Part shown: in pieces, positions 24,101-34,911 of the stretch
How positions within the stretch are numbered: the stretch's first letter is position 1
How the letters are laid out: every line of letters starts with the position of its first letter
Source of the DNA: Mya arenaria
Taxonomy: Eukaryota > Mollusca > Bivalvia > Myida > Myidae
Direction of reading: 5' to 3'
DNA: 64,000 bases
Assembly: GCF_026914265.1 (NCBI RefSeq)
Contig: NC_069124.1
Coordinates: forward strand, 72,960,402-73,024,401
The notes under the pieces: generated by a model
The model's input: the letters and a program-made list of their open reading frames with translations, nothing else
What the model was told of the DNA's origin: nothing
Databases searched by the model: none
Translations under genes and position numbers: made by a program

Positions 24101-27100
24101 GTGCGGATGTGCTGGGTATTCACCAACATCTGGTGTCTGAGTTGTCAGAGAATGTGTCCTAGGCTTAAGTGCGGAAGTGCTGGGTATTCACCAACATCTG
24201 GTGTCTGAGTTGTCAGAGAATGTGTCCTAGGCTTAAGTGCGGAAGTGCTGGGTATTCACCAACATCTGGTGTCTGAGTTGTCAGAGAATGTGTCCTAGGC
24301 TTAAGTGGGAAGTGCTGGGTATTCACCAACATCTTGTGTCTGAGTCTGAGTTTGAGACTTCAGACTCGGAACAGATAATCTTCAATTTGATTTACAACTG
24401 TTAATAGTTGAGCAATGACAGTAAAGCTGCAGTATATATTGTGTATACAGTGTTAAACAATCATTTAAACATTTTCTGTCAATAATAACTACAATGCAGA
24501 TAGATCATGACATTTAAGAATTTGCTTTCCTGAGTCTGAGTCTTAAACTCGGACTTGAGACGTTAAATATACAGACCTGGATGTGTGTATGGGTGTTACA
24601 GAGCCTTGAGACGCTTGACAATGGGAAGCCGTTCAAGGACTCCATGGGGACGGATATGAATCTTGTCATGGAGACGATCCGCCACTACGCCGGCTGGGCG
24701 GACAAGCTGTGCGGGAAAACCATCCCTGTCCGTAAGTAGGGCTGACGTTTACGGGAAGGCAGGGGGACGCTCCCACGACATTATTATACAAATTATTATT
24801 TTTAAACTATGTGATATGTATCAATTAACTTATATGTATTAAACACACAATGCTGTAAAAAAGGCAATATTGATAATGCATTGGTGATGTGTCTTCAGTG
24901 CATTCACAGTGTGCAAAAGCAAAGATAAATGATATGCGCGTACTCAGACATGCATAATGCATTCATTGCTCTTCATTCATCCATATAGATTACACTTATT
25001 TATACAAACATTTGCGTTTATCGTCTCTTTATAATGCCCAAGGATAAGGTTGCTGATCTGTTTCTCCAGTTTCAAGACCTGACTCGCATAACGTACTAGA
25101 AACCTCATAAAATATGCATTGAATCTAATCGATTTCACACACGTGTAATCATATACATGTACATTTTAAATAGCCTCAGATTGCAAACTACTCGATATTA
25201 TCATTTTTGCAGGTGGTAATTTCTTCTGTTACACCAAACATGAACCAATTGGCGCCTGTGGGCAGATTATTCCGGTATAAGAAATTTAGCATCTACATGT
25301 ATAAAGGAATAAGCCGGATTTTTTCGATTTATGATGCCATTTCCATTGTCTTGATGTTAATATTTCATTTAAAGCCATATGAATCGCTATGTTTGCCTGG
25401 TTTCATGTCCCCGTGTTTTCTGTTGCCAGTGGAACTTCCCGCTGTTGATGATGGCGTGGAAGATCGGCCCGGCCCTTGCTTGCGGAAACACAGTGGTCCT
25501 CAAGCCTGCGGAACAGACGCCGCTCACCGCCCTATATGTTTGCTCCCTTATTAAGGAGGTGCGTCGGTCTTGTTTATGACGTCATGTGGCTAGTCCATTT
25601 CGTCTCGAATGAAGTTCGAACTCAATTTGAAAGTTTATTTTCATGTTTTATTAAGATATATACAGTGCCTAATAATGCCAGGTTCTGATGCTCAAGGAAC
25701 ACATTCATTTCAGGCTGGTTTCCCGTCCGGTGTGGTGAACGTTGTTCCCGGATATGGTCCCACGGCTGGCGCCGCCATTACAAGCCACCCTGATATCAGA
25801 AAAGTCGCTTTTACAGGATCTGCCGAGGTAAGGACACGCTGACGTATTCGTTTCCGGTGAATTTCAGAAGTAATAATAATAATAATAATGGAAACAATAT
25901 ACTATGATTATGATGGTGATAAAACAATAATAATTAGCTATCCCCTAAGGTCATTAACAGACAATTACATACAATTGGCATGGTAGAAGTCGCGTGTATT
26001 GTTTTTCTTTGAGCTTATCTCTGTATTTTGTCAACTCTTTGTCGCATGTAAAACACACACAACAAACATCTATTGACAACCAAAAAGGTAATGTAGCCAT
26101 CGATCAAAGCAAAAAGGTGATTGACCTAAACATGTGTGAGTCACCTTGAACATGTATATGTAGGGCATTCACATTGAACTAATTTCTATTGATTACGGTC
26201 CGTATAGCCTTGTTGAGAGATCTTATTGTAAAAAATACAACATGCACGGACAGGTTAGACAATATATGCGATAATTTTGTAAGACGTTTTGTTGTATGTA
26301 AAATGATACAGCACTTTAATAAGGTGTAAATGTAGTAAACTCAACAAGTATTTATAGGTTTAGCAATTATTAAAAAAAACACTCCCTCCGTTAAATATAT
26401 ATGTATAAACCGATTCGAGTTGTAAAAATAAAACATTTCATCAAGCATCTGAGCATTTTAACGGGTTAAGCTGTTCAAGGATAGCAGAGTCGAAATTGGT
26501 AGAAACCATAGCTTCATGACAGGTGACATGGTGACAAGTTCATAGAAAGCAGCTTTAATATAGCGATTTATTTAAACGGATACACAATTTAGATTTGTTC
26601 TATCTTCTAAAACTAAAGAAGAAAAAACATGTATACATAGTGGTTGTTGTTAAATACAAAAGTTCCATGAAAGGTCGTGAGGCCCAATTGAATAGTCTTT
26701 GTTGAACATCGTTTTAAATCTCACTATCCATTGACTAATGAAACAAGTCTGCATGGGTACATTTGACGCCTTTTGAGCGTGGCGGTTATGACAATATGTT
26801 TACATTAGTTACCAACACTATCTTTATAAATACCTGGACAAATTATGATAGTTGACGTTGGAGGTTTTTAAATATCTCCTCTCTAATGCACCAGTCAATT
26901 GTAACCACACATCCCCCAGGTCCGGGGATATACCGGGGATAGCCAGGGAAATGGGCCGTGTTTTTACCTTTCAGGTGGCCCCGCAGTGCCGGGTGAATGC
27001 GGTGGTTTTGTCTTTGCTTTAAATATAGCGCGGAATGGGCCTTACCTAGAGACCCTGGAGTGCGGGGGCATTTGGCAGGGATTTTACGAAGGGGATTTCT

Positions 27101-30100
27101 GTTCGTCCCCGCAGGGCGGGGATTTTAGCCGGGGTTGGCTGGACCGAAAGTCAAAGTCCCCGCTATTCCCCGGACCTGGGGGGGGGGGCGTGGTTACAAT
27201 TGACTGGTGCATAAAATGGTGTTCTCCTTGTTCAGGTTGGCAAAATTGTGATGGTGGGAGCGGCCGAAAGCAACCTGAAGCCTGTTACTCTGGAGCTGGG
27301 AGGCAAGAGTCCCGTCATAGTTTGCAAGGACGCTGACCGTGAGTAGCCCGGGGGTAGACTGATGGTGGGAAAATGGCGGGGTGGGGGGGGGGGGGGGAAG
27401 CGGGACATTATATGAACAGATATCAAAGGAAACCGGTTTCTACATATGTTGCCATGATTTTTGTATTTAAATACAGCTGTTTTTCAAATAAAAACCCTTT
27501 TATAGTGCCATTCAATGACTGTGCAAAAAACCTACTTTAATAGTCCACAATGATCACATTTCACATTTGAAATTGTTCAAACGGCATTGTGAATATATCT
27601 TATTACTATTAGCGGAAACCAGAGGAAACTAGCCTAGATCTAATAAATTATGTGCCGTGGTTTAGTTATGTCCGTATGCAAAAATGTCACAAAACCATCG
27701 TCCAACCGAAAAAATGGTTGTTTTATTACGAAGAAACTAACGGTGTTCTTGATTTAAACCGAGTGAACCGTTTTATAATAGCTATGTAACACCTCGTTGC
27801 TAACATACATGTACGTGTATGCACATTACTCTCAATGTCTTCCCCGCAGTGGACGAGGTGGTGGAATTGGCCCACAACGCCATCTTTTTCAACATGGGTC
27901 AGGTTTGCACGGCCGGATCAAGGACGTTCGTGCACGAGGACGTCTACGACGAGTTCGTGAAGCGCGCCACTGCACGCGCTAAGTCCAGGAAGGTCGGCAG
28001 TCCCTGGGACGACGCCACCGAGTCAGGGCCGCAGGTAAATCCTTTGGATAACTTGTCCTTGTCCTTCAAGTGAAGGTTCCTGTTGTCACTTTGTGCAAAT
28101 TTAATACTTTTCATAAACACAGTTGTTGTTTTTTCCGATAATTGAGTTTAATATCGGTGTAGCTACGTGTACAGGCCTGTACGTTGAGTCCCACTGCGTT
28201 GTTTTTGTTCAAATACCACATTAAATTAGTGCAGCGATTTAATGCACTATGCTATTATTAATGGTTAGGTTAGCGAGGAGCAGTTTGACAAGATTCTTGA
28301 GTTGATCGAGAGTGGGAAGAAGGAGGGTGCGAAGCTGGAGTGTGGCGGGGCCCGGTTGGGTAACGAGGGCTACTTCATCCAGCCCACAGTTTTCTCCAAC
28401 GTCACCGACAATATGAGAATAGCCAAGGAAGAGGTTATATACATTACAGTTTTTTTCCATTATTTTCCTTAAAACAATACATGCTTAGCTTATGAGATTC
28501 GGTCAGTGATAATGCTGCTATTGTTTATTTCATTTACTGTCAGATTTAGATAATCAGTTGCCGCCGAGTTGACTGAAAAGAATTTGAAAACAAAATTTGA
28601 TACAGGAAACACACACATAAATACATAAATAATCCACATCTACATACCAGAATGCTGGTTATAAAACACCATGTCACCATTGCATGTCTGTTCCAACTGT
28701 GACGAAAATAAATCAGAAACTTAGACGCACTTTTACAAATGTCGGTTACTGTTTCAGATATTTGGACCAGTGCAGCAGATCATTAAGTTCAAGGACATCG
28801 AAGAGGTGATCGAGCGGGCCAATGACACCACGTACGGACTGGCGGCGGCCTGCTTCACGAAAGACCTTGATAGCGCACTCGCCATCAGTAGCAGATTCGA
28901 GGCTGGTACCGTCTGGTATGTAAAAGTATATTGTGTAATATTTAGATTTGATAGCTCAGCTTGGGTATGGTTGGATGTGTGATATGCATAGCCTTGATAC
29001 AGTCTTCTATGAAAAGTATACTATTTGGTATTTATATGAAGTGTATATGAGGTTAAAGTACCATGTAGATTGATGTTACTAAAGATACAATTGTAGTGAC
29101 TTTTTATCCCAACCGAGTGGCAAATATTTATACATGGTTATGATAGGCGCGCGCGTGCGTGCGTGCGTGTGCGTGCGTGCGTGCGCGTGCGTGCATGCAT
29201 GCGCGTGTGTGTGCGTGTCCGCAATCTTGTCCGAAGCATAGCTTGAAAGTACTTTGAGGTATTGACTTCGAACTTCATATACACATAGCTCTCATCTATC
29301 AATTTGGCGGGGGATGTTGCAGTCCGTAAATGCTCTTGTTTTAAATTCATATTATTACATTTTAGGGTGAACTGCTTCAACGTTTTTAAGATGAACGCCC
29401 CGTTTGGAGGGTTCAAAATGTCCGGCATTGGCAGGGAACTGTAAGGCTTTCCTATTTACACTACTGCTCACAGTCAGAAGTATCCCTCAAGTATCGTTTG
29501 GCATCAATACTTTTGACACAAGTTCTATATTAAGTAACTATCCAATAATTGATACAAGTTTTCGAATGTTGACCTTTATATTACGTGTGTTTTTCTGTAA
29601 AATCTAAATTTCAGCACAACATGTTTATTTTCCGTCTTATTTAAGCTTACCAAGAAACAGTCCATTGTATATACAAGTATCCTGTCACATGCTTGATTGC
29701 TAACATGTATAACTATACATTGCAGCGGTGAATACGGCCTTCACGCCTATACGGAAGTCAAGAACGTAAGTATATCTTCTTTAAAAAAAATGAAATCCGC
29801 AATGTTATAAAAGTGTTTAATGATTGCTTAGTTGATACTTGTCAGACAATCAGGAAGATTATGTGTTCCTGTCATGTGAATGTAATGTTTGTGTTGCCTG
29901 TGAATCATGAAGACACTTGGGGTGGGGTACTTTGTCCGCTGTCGTCGTCCGCCGCGTAATCAAACTTTATTTCCCATCGCTAACTTTTGAACTACTTTGT
30001 GTATAGTCTAACAACTTGGTATACACACTGGTTATGGTCATTCAATGACAATTGTTGATTTTGAAGTCAATAGGTCAAATGTCAAGGTAGTTCTGACCTT

Positions 30101-30276
30101 AACTAGAAAAAATATGGTCGCTTCCAACGTGCGACACAACGAATCGCGGGATTCTAATATTTAACGCGCAGTGCTGGCTTACTCCTCGTTTACAGCTATG
30201 TTATGTACATGCGATGTTTTATTCCATGTGTTGACTGTTTCAGGTGATTGTGAAGACCCCGTACAAACTACCGTAG
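21137..30276 (+). CDS. Aldehyde dehydrogenase, ALDH1/ALDH2 class, complete (14 coding exons, 495 aa)
   Basis: Oxidises aldehydes to acids with NAD(P)+. Exons: 21137-21184, 21672-21776, 22093-22233, 24602-24731, 25213-25274, 25430-25558, 25714-25827, 27236-27338, 27850-28034, 28269-28433, 28758-28915, 29366-29440, 29726-29765, 30244-30276 (TAG). All borders are AG/GT and the sum is 1488 nt. Motifs: [34 protein letters not shown] with general-base Glu263, and [12 protein letters not shown] with nucleophile Cys297. The Glu-Cys spacing of 34 is that of human ALDH2 (268/302). FGPVQQI, NCFNVF and the tail [10 protein letters not shown] follow. The start [16 protein letters not shown] shows no transit peptide, so the enzyme is probably cytosolic and ALDH1-like; length fits the family (about 500). 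The Cys is preceded by Val, where vertebrate ALDH1/2 often have Cys. Paralogue of the gene at 46-2319. Whether the substrate is retinal or small aldehydes is not decidable here. Confidence 0.96.
21263..21322. repeat. Tandem duplication, 30-bp unit, two copies
   Basis: Two adjacent 30-bp copies starting AAGGCATCTATCTATTCC and AAGGCATATATCTATTCC differ at one base. They lie in intron 1 of the ALDH gene. Confidence 0.85.
22423..24345. repeat. 68-bp minisatellite, about 28 copies, in ALDH intron 3
   Basis: A 68-bp unit beginning TTGTCAGAGAATGTGTCC and holding CACCAACATCTGGTG is repeated head to tail. The copies are very alike, with mixed variants at two main sites: CTTACGTGC or CTTAAGTGC, and GATGTGC or GAAGTGC. 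One short partial duplication lies near 23126. CACCA/TGGTG within the unit can form a small stem. The interleaved variants suggest recent unequal exchange. The period is not a multiple of 3 and no coding is seen. Confidence 0.95.
26887..27211. mobile_element. GC-rich MITE (325 bp) next to the acceptor of ALDH exon 8
   Basis: Terminal inverted repeats TGCACCAGTCAATTGTAACC (26887 on) and its exact complement ending at 27211 are flanked by TAA on both sides. This gives a likely 3-bp target duplication, as PIF/Harbinger-type elements make. The inner part is GC-rich with paired CCAGGTCCGGGG and CCCCGGACCTGG. The right end lies 24 bp before exon 8 (27236), so the branch-point and pyrimidine tract of that intron sit in or against the element. 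Confidence 0.85.
27377..27398. repeat. Poly(G) tract
   Basis: A run of about 22 bases almost entirely G, just downstream of ALDH exon 8. A shorter G run closes the MITE interior at about 27179-27189. Confidence 0.85.
29147..29218. repeat. (GCGT)n / (GT)n microsatellite
   Basis: Alternating purine-pyrimidine GCGT, GT and GC units in ALDH intron 11, a Z-DNA-prone sequence. Confidence 0.9.
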
Positions 30277-30641
30277 TGACAGGAACTGTCAGGAGAGCCA
30301 GCACCTCTGGCCAACCACAGTCCGGAGTGCTTTGATTCTCGTACTCTAAACATGTACATCAGCCACTCTGTATAAACTGCTATACACACATGTATACATC
30401 TGTATATGTTATATCTACTGGTAGAAGGGCATACTGTTGGGTTGGTGAAACATTGTAAGAGAACATAGTGCAGATGAACAAACAGTTGTTTATAAGTGTA
30501 GTATGAACGTATTATCTTACTATTTATTAATGATCTAAACCTATACTTTAATCACGTAACCACTCGTAACCACTAGATGCATGTTTTAGTATTGACTTAT
30601 AAGACATTAATCTTGAATGCAAGGTGTAAGTTAAAATGTTT

Positions 30642-30647
30642 AATAAA
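30642..30647 (+). terminator. Candidate polyadenylation signal AATAAA of the plus-strand ALDH
   Basis: AATAAA 366 bp past the TAG stop is the first canonical hexamer I noticed downstream. Confidence 0.45.
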
Positions 30648-30649
30648 CA

Positions 30650-32398
30650 ATTAACATTAGAATGTCTAGTGGTTTATGAACTTAAAGATGTCTCGTTGAT
30701 TGTCATTGCTAGAAGGTGTATGTACGTGGCCGGAATATGCGAACTGTTGTGGTGAATACTCCTAACTCGATAATGAAATATTTTAACGGTTGAAACGTTA
30801 TTGAGTGAGTCGTCGAACAATGGCTGGTTGCATTTCGACTTGACCTAGAGTGTCTGTGGCTTTTCCTCAATAGTATGTGCCGCGACATCTGCTCTGCACG
30901 GTCACTCAATGTGAGGCAAATGTAATGCCTTAAACTTAAACTGTTATTTTGCCTACCTGAATTAAGGCCATCTGACTTCTGACCCCGAAGTGTGACCTAG
31001 ACCTTGACGACACATGAGCGGAACATGCGCTCTCGGACACGATATTTTGCCCTTACTTAGTATAGAAACAATATTCTGATTCTGTCAAATATAAAATGGC
31101 TTACGCCGCGCCCTGCACTTTGAACGGATGTGGTAAATATTTTACCATGTTATTCTGAAGTCCTTCGATGTTTGGGAAATTATGTCACAGATCGAAAGAG
31201 TAACTGTCTGACATTATATTTCTTAGTGATGAAACAGACACAAACAATGGCTATATATAGTGTGCCATTGACCTTGGAAGGATATGGCTGTAACATCGCT
31301 CTTCAAGCCGACCCGTTCGATCAAGTTTCGCCAAGTTATCAAATTCATCCACCGGTTAAAGAGATTTAAAGTGGACACGAAAACGGGACGGGCGAACGGA
31401 CGGGTGGGTGCATGGACATAGAAAAAAATATTTGTATGCCCTTCATTTTCGGGTGTGATTGGGGTCATAGACAATAAGTTACAAGAGTAGGCAAACAATA
31501 TTCAAACGAATGGGCCTCGGTTTGCGAAAATAATCGGAAAACATTCCAGTAAGTTGTTGTGGTATGTCGATAAAACTGCTCCATTGCCACTAAAGACCGA
31601 TCCTGGACCAGTCCTAGGCCCACCCTCATAGGACAAGAGATAAAAGAGAAGAAAAACCGGCCTCATACCAGATTGGTATGCATAGCGTATGCATCCTTTG
31701 ACCAAGTTTTGACAAACACTTTCACTTATGACTTGTTGCAACTTTTTCAGCTTAATATGAAGTCAACTGTTGTAATAATAACCCCATATGACAGATACGA
31801 GTCGACGAGAGTAAACATTAGTGTGTTAAGCAACAATACATTTGAATATTAAACGAGGCAAAAACACCCGTTAATGTCCTTTCGTCACTTTTAATCATTC
31901 AAGATCCGTTAGTTATTTTACTAGACATACGCCCTACACTGCATAAACCATTTAAATAAAGGCATGAGAAAGGTATTAAATTCAAGGATGTTTTTAAAAG
32001 ATATTATAGATAACATTTTACGATAATGTATTCAAATGAGGTCGTTCGAAACATCGGTTCCCTCGAGGCTTCAGCTCGGACCGCGGCATCCTCGAGCGAT
32101 CGCAGTTTTACCGTATTTTAATTACATGTTCTGTACACACACACACAAAAATGCAACATGTTTTTTTGTTCTGCGACTATTTTCCTTTCAGTGCGCATAC
32201 TAAATGTTAATGAAAAAGTTGAATGTTTTAACGTTTTCATGTACATGTAATATTAATACATTTAGTTAAAACAAGTGCTGTTCGAAGACAACGTGTTGCA
32301 CTATATGCCTCTTTGACTAAGAAATAAATGCATTAATGATGGCAAATTTTAAACAAATCCTTTGTCAATCAAGGACCATCATTTGTATTTAGTATATT
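30650..32398. other. Intergenic, nothing recognised
   Basis: No gene or clear element seen; short open frames on both strands lack domain features. Confidence 0.45.
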
Positions 32399-32740
32399 AT
32401 GGAGTTATGCTGCCTAACTATGTGAAGTAAGAAGCCTGTTGAATGAATGGTATTGGAGTTTTTAGTAATAATCTTAAATCCCAACTTATCCTTAAACTTA
32501 AACCAGACACAATGTGCCCTAAAACTTTAAAGCCACAATGTGTACTTAGGATATGATATGTAGTTAAGTAACCTAATAACGTGATGGTCCTGCAATGGTC
32601 CTGCACAACAGTGTCAAGTATGAATTGAAAAGAATGAAGGGTATTGGAGTTATAAGTGAAACATCCAATTGTCCCTAGAACTTTTACCAGTGCCAACCGA
32701 ATAGTCTAGTCCTCCATATTCTTCGAATAGTCGAGCTTAA
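32399..32740. repeat. Dispersed repeat related to the array at 51.1-52.0 kb
   Basis: Shares GGAGTTATG, GTGATGGTCCTG and AATGAATGGTATTGGAGTT with the tandem family at 51100-51995. It ends with the same ATTCTTCGAATAGTCGAGCT signature (near 32718-32738 here and 51978-51997 there). About two degraded units are present. Confidence 0.65.
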
Positions 32741-32785
32741 AATGGCATTGATAGAGACATGCATATTTTTTTAAACTTTTTTGAT

Positions 32786-33540
32786 GTCCTCTTAAATTAT
32801 GACTGTTCAACTAAGGTCCACGCAGTCCTCTTAAATTATGACTGTTCAACTAAGGTCCACGCAGTCCTCCTAAATTATGACTGTTCAACTAAGGTCCACG
32901 CAGTCCTCTTAAATTATGACTGTTCAACTAAGGTCCACGCAGTCCTCTTAAATTATGACTGTTCAACTAAGGTCCACGCAGTCCTCCTAAATTATGGCTG
33001 TTCAACTAAGGTCCACGCAGTCCTCCTAAATTATGACTGTTCAACTAAGGTCCATGCAGTCCTCTTAAATTATGGCTGTTCAACTAAGGTCCATGCAGTC
33101 CTCTTAAATTATGGCTGTTCAACTAAGGTCAACGCAGTCCTCTTAAATCATGACTGTTCAACTAAGGTCCACGCAGTCCTCTTAAATCATGACTGTTCAA
33201 CTAAGGTCCACGCAGTCCTCCTAAATTATGGCTGTTCAACTAAGGTCCACGCAGTCCTCTTAAATTATGACTGTTCAACTAAGGTCCACGCAGTCCTCCT
33301 AAATCATGACTGTTCAACTAAGGTCCACGCAGTCCTCCTAAATTATGACTGTTCAACTAAGGTCCACGCAGTCCTCCTAAATTATGACTGTTCAACTAAG
33401 GTCCACGCAGTCCTCTTAAATCATGACTGTTCAACTAAGGTCCACGCAGTCCTCCTAAATTATGGCTGTTCAACTAAGGTCCACGCAGTCCTCTTAAATT
33501 ATGACTGTTCAACTAAGGTCCACGCAGTCCTCCTAAATTA
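32786..33540. repeat. 39-bp minisatellite, about 19 copies, open in one frame
   Basis: Unit GTCCTCTTAAATTATGACTG then TTCAACTAAGGTCCACGCA, 39 bp, repeated without any indel. Because 39 is a multiple of 3 and the unit has no stop in one frame, an ORF of 269 codons (32759-33568) reads through it as VLLNYDCSTKVHA repeats. Variants are T/C at CTC(T/C)TA and CAC/CAT (silent in that frame) and Y/H, D/G and H/N replacements. No splice, start context or flanking coding supports a gene, so I call it a repeat. Confidence 0.9.
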
Positions 33541-34911
33541 TTATAAATTAGTCCTCAAATACATTTAGTTGATCATCATTCTCCGCAGAATTACTTCATA
33601 AAACTTACATACTTATAAAGTAAAAACCAGAAACAAATTGCAAATCTGTAATATTTTTTATATCTATGAGAATTTTAAAGACCAAATTAGATACACATAT
33701 AGCATCACAAAATAACAAAACATTCAAATGATGAAAAACAACAACAACACTCAGTTCAGCTGTCCACAGTTACAGTCATGTCCAGAATAATGTAAATGTA
33801 TGTATTATGGTCTTGCACATGAAGACAAAATCTGGTAAGCATGTTTTTTTAATAGGATTGTTAATCGTTTAGAATGAACTTCTGACTTAAACAGGACTTA
33901 AGATGTACTTTATTGTGATCCTACAAAATTTCACAACCATTTCTGTATTCTGCAGCCTAGATGTGATAGGCTTTCAAATGGAATGCACTGGACTGTACCA
34001 CTACACAAATTGCACAAGTTTTACTGGTTCTAACTAGTATTTATTGTTATTTAGTATTAAAGTATTAAGATAATTGTCAATCCTGCAAAAATAGTGTTAG
34101 TTTGTGCATGAGGGATTCATGCCAAAGGCAGGGTAAAGGGCATTTGACCCATTTTGAAATTGGTTACAGTTATATTCATATGGACTACTTTTTGGATGCA
34201 AATGTCTGAGCAAAAAACAACTGAACAATAGTTTGAAGTTGAAATATCTCAATCTTGCTTCAAGATAATCCTGACCTTAGAACCAATGATGACTGTATGC
34301 TATGCATTATTGTGATAAGCTTTTACCATAAAAGCTGTTCCAAACCTATTAAAAATACAGATAGCAGTAACATATTTAGTTTTGTAAATCCATAATGAGT
34401 TTTCAATCAAATTACATGATTTAATGAAGATGCATCTGATATTAAATAATAACTTCTGCAGGATGGTAAAATAAAATGGAAAATTATTTCTTGCACTGTA
34501 CTTGAAATTAACAAAACAATAAATCCCAAAAAAAGAATGAAATTAAGTTTCAGTTTTAGAGGCAAAATATAACAAATTAATTACATTGGAAAATTACAAC
34601 AATTAAGACGCAACTTTTAATTCTGAAATAAGATAAACTTAGCAATAAATTATTAAATATATTCCCAATTTGTTTAAAAGTTCTGATTAAAATATCTAGG
34701 ACATTGCTACCATAAGTATTTGTATACATTTTGTCATATCAAGCGCAGGTGTTTACATGGTGTATCTTTCATTTAAGGCATTTTTGCAACTCTCATTGAT
34801 ACACTATTGTAATTTAAGCTATACAACAGTATATGACTATCAGTGTTTATGGATCAATAGCGCCTTTTTGCTTGTCAGGAATAGAATACTGGGAAACTCT
34901 GGTTTGAGCCA
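33541..34911 (-). other. Probable ubiquilin 3' UTR and flank
   Basis: AT-rich, no gene seen. On the minus strand AATAAA hexamers occur at 34045-34040 and 33914-33909 and could end the ubiquilin transcript; neither is proven. Confidence 0.35.

Noticed and set aside
22423-24345. CRISPR-like regular repeat
   Set aside because: The whole 68-bp unit repeats with no unique spacers, in an intron of a eukaryotic gene; it is a minisatellite.
26986-27336. A 116-aa open frame on the plus strand
   Set aside because: It joins the GC-rich MITE interior to ALDH exon 8 in the wrong frame.
29138-29428. A minus-strand frame rich in Arg, Thr and His
   Set aside because: It is the translation of the GCGT microsatellite plus ALDH exon 12 antisense.
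32759-33568. A 269-aa repeat protein gene
   Set aside because: No splice sites, promoter or flanking coding; the frame is explained by a stop-free unit of 39 bp. Kept only as a finding.
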